From Allacma fusca (lineage: Eukaryota > Arthropoda > Collembola > Symphypleona > Sminthuridae): a DNA stretch of 64,000 nucleotides. The position numbers were made by a program, and so were the translations under genes. A model generated the notes under the pieces. That model was not told the DNA's origin, made no database searches, and saw only the letters and a program-made list of their open reading frames with translations. Position 1 is the stretch's first letter. Every line of letters begins with the position of its first letter. Positions 52,923 to 63,072 of the stretch are shown here, in pieces. The stretch spans positions 33,118,654-33,182,653 of the forward strand of contig OX359250.1 in NCBI GenBank assembly GCA_947179485.1, written 5' to 3'.

Positions 52923-53734
52923 GATTAGTTCACTCTTTCCCCTGGATCGTCCTTTCAGATATTTACAATTTAAAATCCGTTATTCTTATTTCCTCAGAAT
53001 CTTCGACAGAGGTAAGCCACTATTAGCACAATAACTACACAATTTACACAATTAAAAATATTCGTGGGGATTTCCCTCATCAGCTTCTGTTTACATTAGA
53101 TTTTTGTTACATATGTATGTAGTTGTAGTTTATTGTACCTGCAAATGTAAACGGGCTAATGTTGTGAGGCTAAGGGCTAAGCAAAGCAATAAGACACGTT
53201 ATGTTCAAATGCACAAAAATTCAAACTTTCCAGATATTTCCTCACTCCACGCACATGACGTCTTGTTAATAGCAACACCTTCTACTCTATGGCTCTATGG
53301 CCGAGCCACTTCAGAATCAGAACGTACCAGAGTCAACGAAGAGCGAGAGGTATCTAGATCTTATCAGCATACTATTAATTAAATCAAGGATTTTGATAAT
53401 TTTAGCATTCTATGAAATAATGTAACTACGTAACCTCAGATCGTATTATTATATTTTATTCGGTTGTAGTTGTAGACTTGTAGTTGTAGGTATTGAAGAA
53501 AGAAACACTTTTGGAGTTGAAGGAAATGACCTAACAGTAAGCCAGTAAGGTCATATTTCTATTGACTTAATCCTGCCTCCAGCCGCCAATAATTCGGAAA
53601 GAAGACCAGCGTAAATAAGTTTTTCATCTTGAACGATACATGAATAATTCCGAAAAATGTCAATTTTGAAGTAGACGAGGAAGTACATTGTACTGAGAGA
53701 AATGATTACAGGCGTAGAGTCGTAGATTACAGTA
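52923..53734. other. intergenic region upstream of mRpS17
   Basis: No supported gene. The first part should hold the mRpS17 promoter. A frame at 53104-53382 (+) has no recognisable content. The region ends at the target-site duplication of the foldback element. Confidence 0.5.
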
Positions 53735-54545
53735 GTATAGACGGGGCTTCAATAAACTGCGGGCGCGCGGGCTCGCTCAATAAAATGCGGGCTCGCGGGC
53801 TCACGGGCTCCCTCAAAACAATTAAACTCACGGTCTGCGGGCTCACGGGTTCCCTCAAAAAAATTAAACTCACGGGCTGCGGGCTCCGCCAAAAAAATTA
53901 AACTCACGGGCTGCGGGCTTACGGGTTCCCTCAAAAAAATTAAACTCACGGGCTGCGGGCTCCCCCAAAAAAATTAAACTCACGGGCTGCGGGCTTACGG
54001 GTTCCCTCAAAAAAATTAAACTCACGCCATATTTTTAGCATGTATCGTAACAAGGTTATAATAACTTTGTAATATCGCAAAATTATTTCGACCCCGCATT
54101 TTATTGAAGGACCCGCAGCCTTGAGTTTAATTTTTTTGAGTGAGCCCGTGAGCCCGCAGTTCGTGAGTTTAATTTTTTTGAGTGAGCCCGCCGAGCCCGC
54201 AGTTCGTGAGTAATTTTTTTGAGGGAGCCCGTGAACCCGCAGGCGTGAGTTTAATTTTTTTGAGGGAGCCCGTGAACCCGCAGGCGTGAGTTTAATTTTT
54301 TTGAGGGAGCCCGTGAGCCTGCAGGCGTGAGTTTAATTTTTTTGAGGGAGCCCCTGAGCCCGCAGCCCGTGAGTTTAATTTTTTTGAGGGAGCCCGCGAG
54401 CCCGCAGTTTATTGAGGGACCCCGCGAGCCCGCAAGCCCGCAGTTTATTGAGGGACCCCGCGAGCCCGCAAGCCCGCATTTTATTGAGGGAGCCCGCGAC
54501 CCCGTGAGCCCGCGAGCCCGCAGTTTATTGAAGCCCGTATAGACG
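53735..54545. mobile_element. foldback-type DNA element, 793 bp, with 9-bp target duplication
   Basis: The element spans 53744-54536 and is flanked on both sides by the same 9 bp, GTATAGACG (53735-53743 and 54537-54545). Both ends start GGGCTTCAATAAACTGCG, in inverted orientation. Each arm is built of tandem copies of a roughly 40-43-bp unit containing GCGGGCTCACGGGTTCCCTC followed by AAAAAAATTAAACTCACGG: about six copies in the left arm (to about 54027) and about seven plus shorter terminal units in the right arm (from about 54100), in opposite orientation. An AT-rich loop of about 70 bp separates them. This is the architecture of foldback elements such as Drosophila FB; a 9-bp duplication also suits Mutator-like transposases. 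No transposase is encoded, so it must be mobilised in trans. Peptide repeats seen in its frames are artefacts. Confidence 0.87.
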
Positions 54546-56589
54546 TTTTGTGCATTGACAAGAAATGTAAGTTTGGTTACAATTCAGGAATCCAACAATC
54601 AGATGGGGAGTTAACAATAATCAACAAACTAGATTTTGAAAATGATAAATATGAATATGAATCTTGTATACCTTATAGCTTGTTTTTCGAAAAATATATA
54701 AGCTAGAGCAAAATAGCAAATTACTAGAAGTAGTAATTGGATTGTTAATTTGGTGTCCGTGGTTCTAGTGCGGAAGTTTTTTGAGTGAAGGAAGCAGATT
54801 CGGACTACCAAAAGAAATTTTGGAGAGAATCATATTTTTTATTTGAGTAAATAACAGAGTTTACCACGGCCGTTTATGGGGATAAGTTTACTTTACTAGC
54901 CCCTTAGGGACTTTGATAAAAATTGGCACAGAGGCACTATTTGGTGGAAATATTGAGAATCTGAACCATTTTTTGTCAGCAAACTGCTAGTTCCCGGGAT
55001 ATGAGAGGTCAAAGGTCACGTTCACTACTGTAACATAATTTCAGCATTAATCTACAGTTTTCATTGAGTTCGATAACTTTCCAATAACTCGATAATTTTT
55101 TATCTCTTGGTAAGTACGGATCATTTATAAGTTCTGGGGTATCATGTGACGAGAAAACTTTCTGAACTACGGTCAGCACTCAGTTTGTAATTCATTTGCA
55201 ATTCAAGTATAAAATTTCGAAAATTGCGATTCAAAATCTCTTCCATCTCGTTAACAACTTCTTGTTCATCGAATTTCAATCAATTATATTTAAGACGTTA
55301 TCGAATGCATTTGTGCTAACTAAATTTAAAAAAACATCTGGCACTAGCACTAAAATGCAAAGCCACCAAGGGCCGAAATGATATTTGTGAGACTCCTACC
55401 TGTCGATATTCTAACTCTAACACATTCATAAAAGTTTAAGCGGAGACGATTGTACCTCGGACATCGTCTCCGCCGGTGCCGTATTAATCAGCATGTATTT
55501 AAATGTGAACTATTTTAATTTCATGAGATCAAACGAATGATCCGATATTTTGATATAAAAGGTCAAGTTCATAAGTTCTGCAGGGTATTTTTGCTGCATA
55601 TGGATGTTGGACCTATGTATCCATGTACAGTTTATCCGGCAAAATAATAGGGGGGGGGGATTCAGGCACTCCCACACGAAATTCCCGTTTATTTATGTTT
55701 ATTTAATTTTTATCTTACTCGGTTAGAGCTTATTTTTACATACGCCTTCTTCACAACAGCTTTTATTTTTAGTCAAATACATTTTCGTGGATAAAATTTT
55801 TATTTGTAGATGTAATTACCTATTTGCATATGTACATGTTTAAAGTTTTCGTATTACTATTGGGAGACCAGCTTCTTGTATTGAACCGAAAATATTGTGT
55901 CAATAAAGTCACGAATTGAATAAGAAACCAATTTTGTGACAGTGAGGAGGGGGTACATAAAATTCACATGCTGTCTCTTTCTACATTCCGTTCGCCCCCT
56001 TTTGTCAATAAGGGACTATTTTAACAAATTTCAATTTACCATTACCATGTTATACTTTTCACTTGGATGAGCAACTGGAGAAGAGTTTTTCGTTTTTCAT
56101 GAATGAAGTCTTGAACTGAAAGGAGTGCGTATGCCCCAGCCTATTTTTTCAATACGGATCATCAAGCCAACTAACGACTAGAGACCGAAAGCATTGTGAG
56201 AGTTTAAATAAATTGTTTGAACCCTCTCGGGTAGTGGAATACCCGGCGTAGCACACTGTTTTTGACCTTATTTACAGGTCAATGAAGACCAACTAGATTG
56301 TTTTTGAACGTATATATGATTTTAACAGTATGTTCCAACCGGATCACTGCATCCAGGTACTGCAGTGTAATTACTTACTTCTGTAAGATTCAGAAAACGC
56401 CCACAAATGCGAGATTCTCACATACAAGATTTTTGAAGCTACAACGCATCATGACCAGCCCATATCCATTCCTTCCGGGAAAACGACCCAACGAGACCTT
56501 GAATAACATTATTAAAACTTGAAGTGCAAACTCTGTAACAAGAATCAGAATGAGGACATTTACTACCTAATGTTTGATGTTCCAATCCC
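54546..56589. other. intergenic region, possibly old repeats
   Basis: No supported gene. It holds an 11-bp perfect inverted repeat (GCGGAGACGAT, 55440-55450 and 55463-55473, 12-nt loop) and a G10 tract near 55651. The style of 54840-55380 suggests decayed repetitive DNA but I cannot name a family. Confidence 0.45.
55440..55473. repeat. perfect 11-bp inverted repeat (hairpin)
   Basis: GCGGAGACGAT, 12-nt loop, ATCGTCTCCGC. About 0.3 of this quality are expected by chance in 64 kb with loops up to 20 nt, so it is only mildly notable. It could be the end-to-end junction of a lost element. Confidence 0.6.
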
Positions 56590-57000
56590 TACACTATCAT
56601 GGCACAAGACATGTCTTAAACACATGCAAACCTAGTAACATAAAACTTATTGTCCTACTCAAGTTATGTCCGATGGAACTACCAATCCAGAGTTAATTGC
56701 TGGTGGAAGGGATGTTCTACAGTTGTGGGCCCTGTTTCCGATCATTACTATAACAACTCCGATGGTTCTAGCATGGCCACCCCTCTGGTTGCAGCGGTCA
56801 TGTAGCTTTAATGTTACAAAAAAATAATTCCTTGTCTCCAGCAGAGGTGAAGGAAATTTTGACTTCCAGAGTTTGAAACCGCTTCCAACGTCACAGCATT
56901 CAATGACGCTGAATGTGAAGGGGTTCCTGTGAACCAAATTCCAAATGACAAATTGGATACGGATTTGTAAATGTAATGCCGTCAACCTGCTCCCTAAGGA
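56590..57000 (+). pseudogene. relic of a subtilisin-family (S8) serine protease
   Basis: Subtilase landmarks occur in the right order but in three different frames. SDGTTNPELIA then GGRDV (56669-56716) resembles the substrate-binding block before the active site. After a frame change, STVVGPVSDHYYNNSDG leads into GSSMATP at 56764-56784, the block carrying the catalytic Ser (G-[TS]-S-M-A-T-P). A second change gives HVALMLQKNNSLSPAEVKEIL from 56799, the helix that always follows, then a TGA. GYGFVNV at 56955 matches the C-terminal glycine motif. A CAT-GGC-ACA at 56599 could be the remains of the catalytic His block (HGT) but lies too close. Several stops and frameshifts rule out function. The M-A-T-P form is typical of secreted bacterial/fungal-like subtilases rather than animal proprotein convertases, so transfer is possible but unproven. 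An antisense open frame at 56659-56985 is a shadow. Confidence 0.75.
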
Positions 57001-57672
57001 CTGTCTGCAATAATTAATTAGTTCAATAAAAATTGAAAATTCTAAAAGGTTCCCAAACAGTAAAAATATCGTTTGAGCAGTACCCTTCTGTGGGTGACAT
57101 ATTTGACGTAATTATTTGGAACGAATTGTAGTTGGCATAATGTGAGTCAATCTCTTTGATTCATATGGAAATTTTGCATAGTTTTTGGGATTTAAGAAAG
57201 GGTAAGGGATTTTGCATACAGTTTTTGGGATTTAAGAAAGGGGAATGGATTTTGCATACAGTTTTTGGGATTTAAGAAAGGGGAATGGATGTCTTATAGG
57301 ATACGATAGAGGAGCTCTTAAAATGTAAGGTATTTTATGAGGGACTCGATCAGCTATAGCTCTAAAACAATTGAGTGTATACAAAAGTGCGCGAACACAT
57401 GTCCATGAGGAACGCATAGCTTCTGCAGCACAGCATTGAACTGCACTTGAAATTGTAAATAGGAACGTTTATTAGCTGACAGCTCATATGCATTTTGAGC
57501 GGGGAATAGTTCTTTCATGTGCTCTTCATAATTTAACGACCTTCTGTATTTTCTTTCGCGCAGTTGTATTTAATTAATGCGTTCCACAATAATTCATAAA
57601 TTCTAGCAATAACTCTCACATCAACTATTGACCCTGAATAAAAAGTGTGGAATACTTAATATTTTGTTTAAA
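57001..57672. other. intergenic region upstream of HOP2
   Basis: It holds a 40-bp tandem triplication (annotated separately) and, after about 57,400, the presumed HOP2 promoter. No TATA box is obvious. Confidence 0.5.
57171..57288. repeat. three tandem copies of a 40-bp unit
   Basis: The unit starts ATTTTGCATACAGTTTTTGG and continues GATTTAAGAAAGGGGAATGG. Copy 1 (57171-57208) is 2 bp shorter and diverged; copies 2 and 3 (57209-57248, 57249-57288) are identical, so the last duplication is recent. The ATTTGCAT-like start resembles an octamer site, but this may be chance. Confidence 0.9.
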
Positions 57673-59033
57673 ATGGCAGAAAAATCCGTGCTGGACTACT
57701 TAACGAAGCAAAATCGACCGTACAGTTTGAATGATATTGTCAACAATTTACTTAATGCCTTTGGGAAAGCCGTAGTACAAAAAGCGATTGACAAACTGGT
57801 GCAGGTGACAACTCAAAATTAAATATTTAAAGTGCTATTAAATATCATATTTAGAATATTGAAAATACATCTCTGTAATGAAGTCGTGTATTTTTAGTTT
57901 GTTGTAATTATTTGCGGGTGTATTTATTATGTTAAAATGCTAATGCTCTACTATTTTTTTACAGTATGATTTGTTGAATTTTATATTCATTTATTTGAAA
58001 TAGAATTGCATTTAATTTCGCATTGATTTTGTTAACGTGTGTTTTGCTTTACCTGCTGTTTATATCCAGCACAATAAGCCTCGTCTCCCATCTGTAGTAC
58101 ACGGATTAACATGAGAGATATTATCAACTATTTGAGAATTTTGGTACAGGCTTCGAAGTATTATGTTATGGAATGGTGCAGGGTTGAAGGATCGAGGATC
58201 TGTTAATGCTGTGGAGATTGAATGTTAAATTGAGTTTGTCTAGTGTTGATTGTAGTCTCGTGAAGATAAACCAATGATTCTTAAGGGCTAAGAAGGATGA
58301 TGTTATGTGGTATAATTTAAAGGTAGATAAGACTGGATTTGTAAATTAATGAGTTGTTGTGATCAGTTTTTGGTGAATTTGTTTTTAGGATGGAAAAATA
58401 CAAGAAAAAGTTTATGGGAAGCAGAAAGTCTACCTGGTGGATCAAAGTTTGTTCAAAGAGGAAAGTCCAGTTGAGCTGCAAGCGATGGACGTAAAAATTG
58501 AAGAACTGGAAAAATCTGTGAAGGTTTCTGAGGTGGGGTTTAAAGAAGCTCAAGCTCAGCTCAAAGAGCTGTCCAGTTCTTTGACGATGGAGGAAGCGTT
58601 GGATCAGGTTTCTGGGGTAATGAGTCGGAAGATTATTTTTGTTATTTATTTTTGCTCGTATATATATAAAGCTACATTATTACATAGGTATAGGTAATTA
58701 TGTGTTAGTCCAAGACACAATTGGAGGTAAAATGCTGGACTTCAATACTTCATGCTTCATCAATCTTTGATATTACAGCTAACGAAGGAAACTAGTGATT
58801 TAGAGGCCAAGTATAAGAAGCTTTCCGAAATGACCGTTGTTGTTGATCCGAAAGAACGGGATACTATCCGTAAAAAGCGAGAGCTATATTTCAAGGAATG
58901 GCGAGGTCGTAAGAGGCGATGCATGGATATGTTGGAAGCTATTTTGGAAAACTACCCGAAGAGTAAGAGTTGTCTGTTCGAAGAAATCGGAGTCGAGACT
59001 GATGAAGATGTTAATGTCTGCATTCCTAAGTAA
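57673..59033 (+). CDS. PSMC3IP: HOP2 homologous-pairing protein (PSMC3IP)
   Basis: Three exons, 57673-57804, 58389-58616 and 58779-59033, all joined in phase 0, give 204 residues (the human protein is 217). HOP2 with MND1 stimulates DMC1/RAD51 strand invasion in meiosis. Residues 1-60 form the winged-helix DNA-binding domain, including LTKQNRPYSLNDIV and the conserved KVYGKQKVYLVDQ strand. About 75-130 is a heptad-rich coiled coil for MND1 pairing. The tail carries FKEWRGRKRRCMDMLEAILE, YPKSK and the near-invariant EEIGVETDED ending. ATG at 57673 has a good context (AAAATGG). The exon 2 donor is ambiguous: 58616 (GTAATG) is preferred over 58607 (GTTTCT); both keep the frame and differ by three residues. 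AATAAA hexamers at 59350 and 59368 could end the transcript. The first intron is 584 bp, the second 162 bp. Confidence 0.93.
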
Positions 59034-59838
59034 AACTAATTTTGTAATTCGTGTAAGAATTTTTTTACCTCATGATTTTAAATACAAATATCGAAAATCG
59101 CAAACTACTTTGAATTAATTAAATATTATTAACTAAACTTAATGTGGATGTTTGTATTTTTTACCGTAGTTAGAAATATGCGTACGAAATGTATTTTTAA
59201 GCAGAAACAGGAAACCAGTTGTCTTTTTCATTCAGGAATATGATATTTTGGAGCCGTATTAAATAGATATTCAAATATTCTTCTGGTGGCATTAACATGA
59301 ATGTTGTCGGTTTGCTCACCACTTCGGGCTTCTTAGGGGTTCAAGATGCAATAAACGGATGTACATCAATAAACGAATAATAGTCAAGCAGTTGTCTAGC
59401 AACAGCATCAAACATTGTGACCTAATAGTTGGTTCGATAGATTCTCTTTGTTGGCTGTGACTGTATCACCGGAAGCTGAAATTGCAGGAAATGTACTTAA
59501 GTATATTTTCTGAATAGAAATACAGCGTACGTTCATGTGTGTAAAAGGTACGATTGAAGTGAAGTTGCCGCTGATGAAATTATTAGCTAGTGAGAATATC
59601 GAAGGTGTATTATCAATATTTCAAAAATCTTAGTGGCATGCTGGCTACGAAAACTTTCTGCGAACTCATTTGGTCATGGATAATCTCTAAAAGTAATACT
59701 GTAGACAAGACCAGTAGAAAAATTTAGTTTCGGGATAAGCTATTTAAACAATCACCTTTTTCGGAAGATTACTGCCGTAGAAATGATACTTAACAAAATG
59801 TTTTCCGAACGAAATAATTTTATTACAATCTTGTGTCA
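59034..59838. other. 3' region of HOP2 up to the hAT element
   Basis: AT-rich sequence with two possible polyadenylation hexamers (59350-59355, 59368-59373). No frame of note. Confidence 0.5.
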
Positions 59839-61610
59839 CTCACAACCATAGTATGTCGGTATCATATCAAAAGTTGATACCATCGCTCTTTTTTAATTTT
59901 GATACCTTTGATACCTTACGAAGGGACAGGCTAAAAACTGGTGGGAGGCAAGCACTACGGAACTGGTATGATACCAAGGTATCACGAATTGATGCTTGTT
60001 CGCCCTTCAGATTTATGAATGGTATCAAAATTTGATGCATGAACGCACACAAACTGTACAGCTTAAAAAACTAAAAAGCTGCTTCCATTCTAGTCTCCTG
60101 TAACAGTAGTAAATTAGTAACTAAGTGCAACTACTTACTCTAGTGAGAATTAAAAACATTGTAATTACTCTAAGAGTCTCAGCGGCAGTTCTCATTAGCT
60201 TGCCATTGAAATCACATTACTGCACTACTAAAAACTTTGAAAGAACAAACCCCAAATGAAAGTCAGTGGTAATTTTCTAATTTACATTTGTGGAAATGTG
60301 AATATACTAAACTTGCAAATACAACACGCTTTTGTTGCATTATTTTGCAGTGGCTGTAAAAGTATAAAAAGGAAAAAATTGTCCATTCCATTCAGTAGGC
60401 TCCAAATATAACTGCCATGTTCGAATGCTCGGCACGATTATTTTTGTGGTGTAGAGGTACGGTCCCAAATCTATATTTACTAAAGGGCTTGAACCTCGGC
60501 TTGCGCCCTCGGCAAATACTGACCGTGTGTTGTTCCGGATTCAAGTCGATTTATAGGTATCTGTATTGTTGACCGTACCAACAACAACTACGTGTCTAGA
60601 ATGTTACTATCTATGTACATACATGACCATAAGTAATATTAAGTAATAAGATTATGCGTAATGTTCGAGTGCTCCCAGTAACTTAAAGTTGTTTTTCTAA
60701 TATGCCTTCCAATGACCGCTTCTTCATTAAAACCCGTGCTAGATCCACTACGGCTTTCAACACTCTTAGCGGTCACCGCTGATTCAAAATTAGTACCCAG
60801 AATGTCTCGCAGATATTTTTCATTAATAGTTTAAATCTCTACACCTTGTGAATTCGAGTCAAATTTGCTCATTTTTCGGTTTCAACAACCAGTCTTGTTG
60901 TACAATTGTATCAGTGGAAGTGAATGCTATTCTATAGTTGCAAATTGCAATCGATCGGTTGCTAAAGTTGCGGAAGTGCCTACTTATCAACTTCCCACAG
61001 AACAATGTACTACCTGTAATTATTCTTACTCTAAACTTGTCGCTCAAATATTTGCTTATTAGAACATAATCATTGCAAATCAAGCAACGTGTCCTTTAGT
61101 TTGTACCTATGTAGCCTCTATGACTCACTATGAATTGCTCAGGTCATAGGCATAGGCATGTCATGTGCATGCACGTGTCATTTTTGTGAACGAGCTGGCC
61201 TATGTACATTTCCACTAATATCTATCCAAAATATGTAAATATGTATTCTGGTTCGAATGCATTATTTTTATTGACTACTTTCTGTACCTTGGATATCATT
61301 ATAACAAAGTAATTACTGCAATCGGTAAGTCACAAATTGTGACTCACAATTGCATTAATCGTGTTTCACCGTAACAGCGAGCCGGCCCGACCAGGAGTAC
61401 GCGAAGTTTGTAAACAGGTATCAAATTCTGCTGATTGTTACAGCACAAATGATACTATTTTACCTGGTATCATTTTTTGATACCACCTCCCAAACCTCGA
61501 CCCCTTAAAGCCATTTGCTGACCATTGATACGCGGTATCAAAAGTATCAAAATTAAAAAAGAGCGATGGTATCAACTATTGATATGATACCGACATACTC
61601 TGCTCACAAC
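59839..61610. mobile_element. non-autonomous hAT-type DNA transposon, 1,756 bp, with 8-bp target duplication
   Basis: The element spans 59847-61602 and is flanked by identical CTCACAAC (59839-59846 and 61603-61610). The terminal inverted repeats are 69 bp (59847-59915 and 61534-61602) with only three mismatches; they begin CA(T/G)AGTATGTCGG. An 8-bp duplication and ends beginning CA-G-like are the signature of the hAT superfamily. GGTATCA/TGATACC words recur beside both ends (for example 59,970-60,030 and 61,420-61,490), as expected for subterminal transposase-binding sites. The 1.6-kb interior has no reading frame over about 65 codons and no transposase motif, so it depends on an enzyme encoded elsewhere. 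The near-identical ends suggest a fairly recent insertion. Confidence 0.88.
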
Positions 61611-62586
61611 CAATCAGAGGTTTATTTGTAAGGATTAAATACATCGAATTTAATATTACATATAACACTATTCGCATTCACATACATAAGAATAAGAATA
61701 TTTATCCACAGACTGGCATTTGTAATCCTGTTTAAGTTTACACTCTAAGCGCCTTTAAAGTATGATGTATGGTTACACGTGAGTACAATTTCACTTGAAC
61801 TAAATACTTTTAACATGGAGAAACTTTTCAGATAGTATAATATAGGCTCTTAAGTATTTATTGTATGAGATTACGGATTTAAGGTAGATTCTGAAATTCA
61901 AATCTCTTTCTATAAGCGCACAATATTGCAAAGACCATCTCATAATTATTCTACAATAACAGTACAGTCAAAGTAATGTATCCAGAGAAGCGATTGCACG
62001 GCACTGCTTTCCAGACATTTCTGAAAACATAAAATATTACAAAAATTTTCACACTGCAATGAAATCGCTCGCAAAGCATTAATGCACTCTTCGGCTTTGG
62101 ACTGACGTTTGCTAGATTAGGCATACTTATGTTATTGCAATAATAATTACATTACAACGGTGCTAGGTGTGTTGTACTTCTCTGAACATACTGTGACGGA
62201 CACCAACCTGTTGTAACCTTCGACACAATGCGTGTGTACGTGTGTTGTATTTTGAGTGTCTTACATGGCTAATAACACTAACAATAAGAGAATACTTCAA
62301 CAGACTATCACCAGATTCAGCAATTAACTTAGGAAGATCGAACGAAATCGTGATAAAAATCTACGATTAAGGCTAACATTTAACAATTATCTTAACAATA
62401 TTGGTCACGAATTTTAACAGGCTTCTAACAAATTATTTTCACTGATGCCTAACATAGATATATATATATATATATACACACATATAATAAAGTAACGGAA
62501 CTACTCTACTACTCTTTTGTCCTTCTGGTTTACAACTTCAGCTCTGTAGTACAATCCCAGTAAGTAGATACTTGACATGGAGGACT
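61611..62586. other. 3' flank of the cysteine-rich protein gene
   Basis: No supported gene on either strand. It contains a (TA)n run at 62458-62476 and minus-strand AATAAA hexamers (for example 61857-61862) that could end the neighbouring transcript. Confidence 0.5.
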
Positions 62587-63054
62587 TTAATGAGTCAGCA
62601 TCAGGTAAGAAAGAAGAAGTCCAACGATGTACAAAACATTGAGGAAGTTACGACTGCTGCCACTGCAGTAACCGTCTTTGGCCGTGTATCCCTCATTACA
62701 TTTGCAGTATGACACAGTACCGTCACCACAAGCAGCATTCGCCACACATACAGCCTCCTTTCCAACACAGGGCAAGTTGGCTGCAATGACGCATTTACCC
62801 CCCTTGAAGATGCTCAGAATACCCGACTTCTCCCACACAGTTGGAGGGGTACAAATGCATTTGGAGGAAGGACCACAGAACAAGCCCTTTTCCGTGATGC
62901 AAGCATTCGGGTCATCATTGTCGTTGCTCTTGAAGATGTTGCCCAGTTGTCCCAAAATAGTACAATCCTCTCCATAATCTTTCGATCCTCCAGCCACAAC
63001 CGCACCGAAGAGAGCGAGGAAGACCCCGAAAGCCAGAGATTTGCTGGAAACCAT
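62587..63054 (-). CDS. secreted, probably GPI-anchored, EB/EGF-like cysteine-rich protein
   Basis: A single 155-residue frame with ATG at 63054 and TAA at 62587. Residues 1-22 are a clear signal peptide (Lys near the start, then LAFGVFLALFGAVVA). The mature part has twelve cysteines in two groups of six: the first with C..C..FCG..KCIC..KC spacing, the second an EB/EGF-like module (CVGKEAVC...AAC...YCKCNEGY...GYC). After the last Cys a small SGSS segment leads into a hydrophobic tail (FLNVLYIVGLLLSYLML) that ends the protein, as in GPI-anchored or single-pass surface proteins. A CTAG acceptor at 63073 with a T-rich tract, 18 nt before the ATG, shows that the 5' UTR is spliced. The function is unknown; related small EB proteins are common in arthropods and nematodes. 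Confidence 0.87.
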   Translation of the reverse strand: MVSSKSLAFGVFLALFGAVVAGGSKDYGEDCTILGQLGNIFKSNDNDDPNACITEKGLFCGPSSKCICTPPTVWEKSGILSIFKGGKCVIAANLPCVGKEAVCVANAACGDGTVSYCKCNEGYTAKDGYCSGSSRNFLNVLYIVGLLLSYLMLTH

Positions 63055-63072
63055 TGTAATTTGCTGGAATGT
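63055..63072 (-). other. 5' UTR part of the coding exon, preceded by a splice acceptor
   Basis: On the minus strand the sequence reads TTTTTTGGGTTTCTAG, then 18 nt of leader, then ATG. This is a good acceptor with no coding potential before it, so a non-coding first exon lies upstream. A CA/GTGAGTA donor at 63687-63681 (exon end 63688) would give an intron of about 615 bp; this pairing is a guess. Confidence 0.5.

Noticed and set aside
53749..54542. Frames encoding repeated SLIFLREP-like peptides on both strands
   Set aside because: They translate the tandem units of the foldback element; the same peptide on both strands follows from the inverted arms.
60430..60570. tRNA/SINE-like A-box and B-box words inside the hAT element (GTGGTGTAGAGGT and GGATTCAAGTC)
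   Set aside because: The spacing is about 100 bp, the B-box match is imperfect and no cloverleaf can be drawn, so neither a tRNA nor a SINE can be supported.
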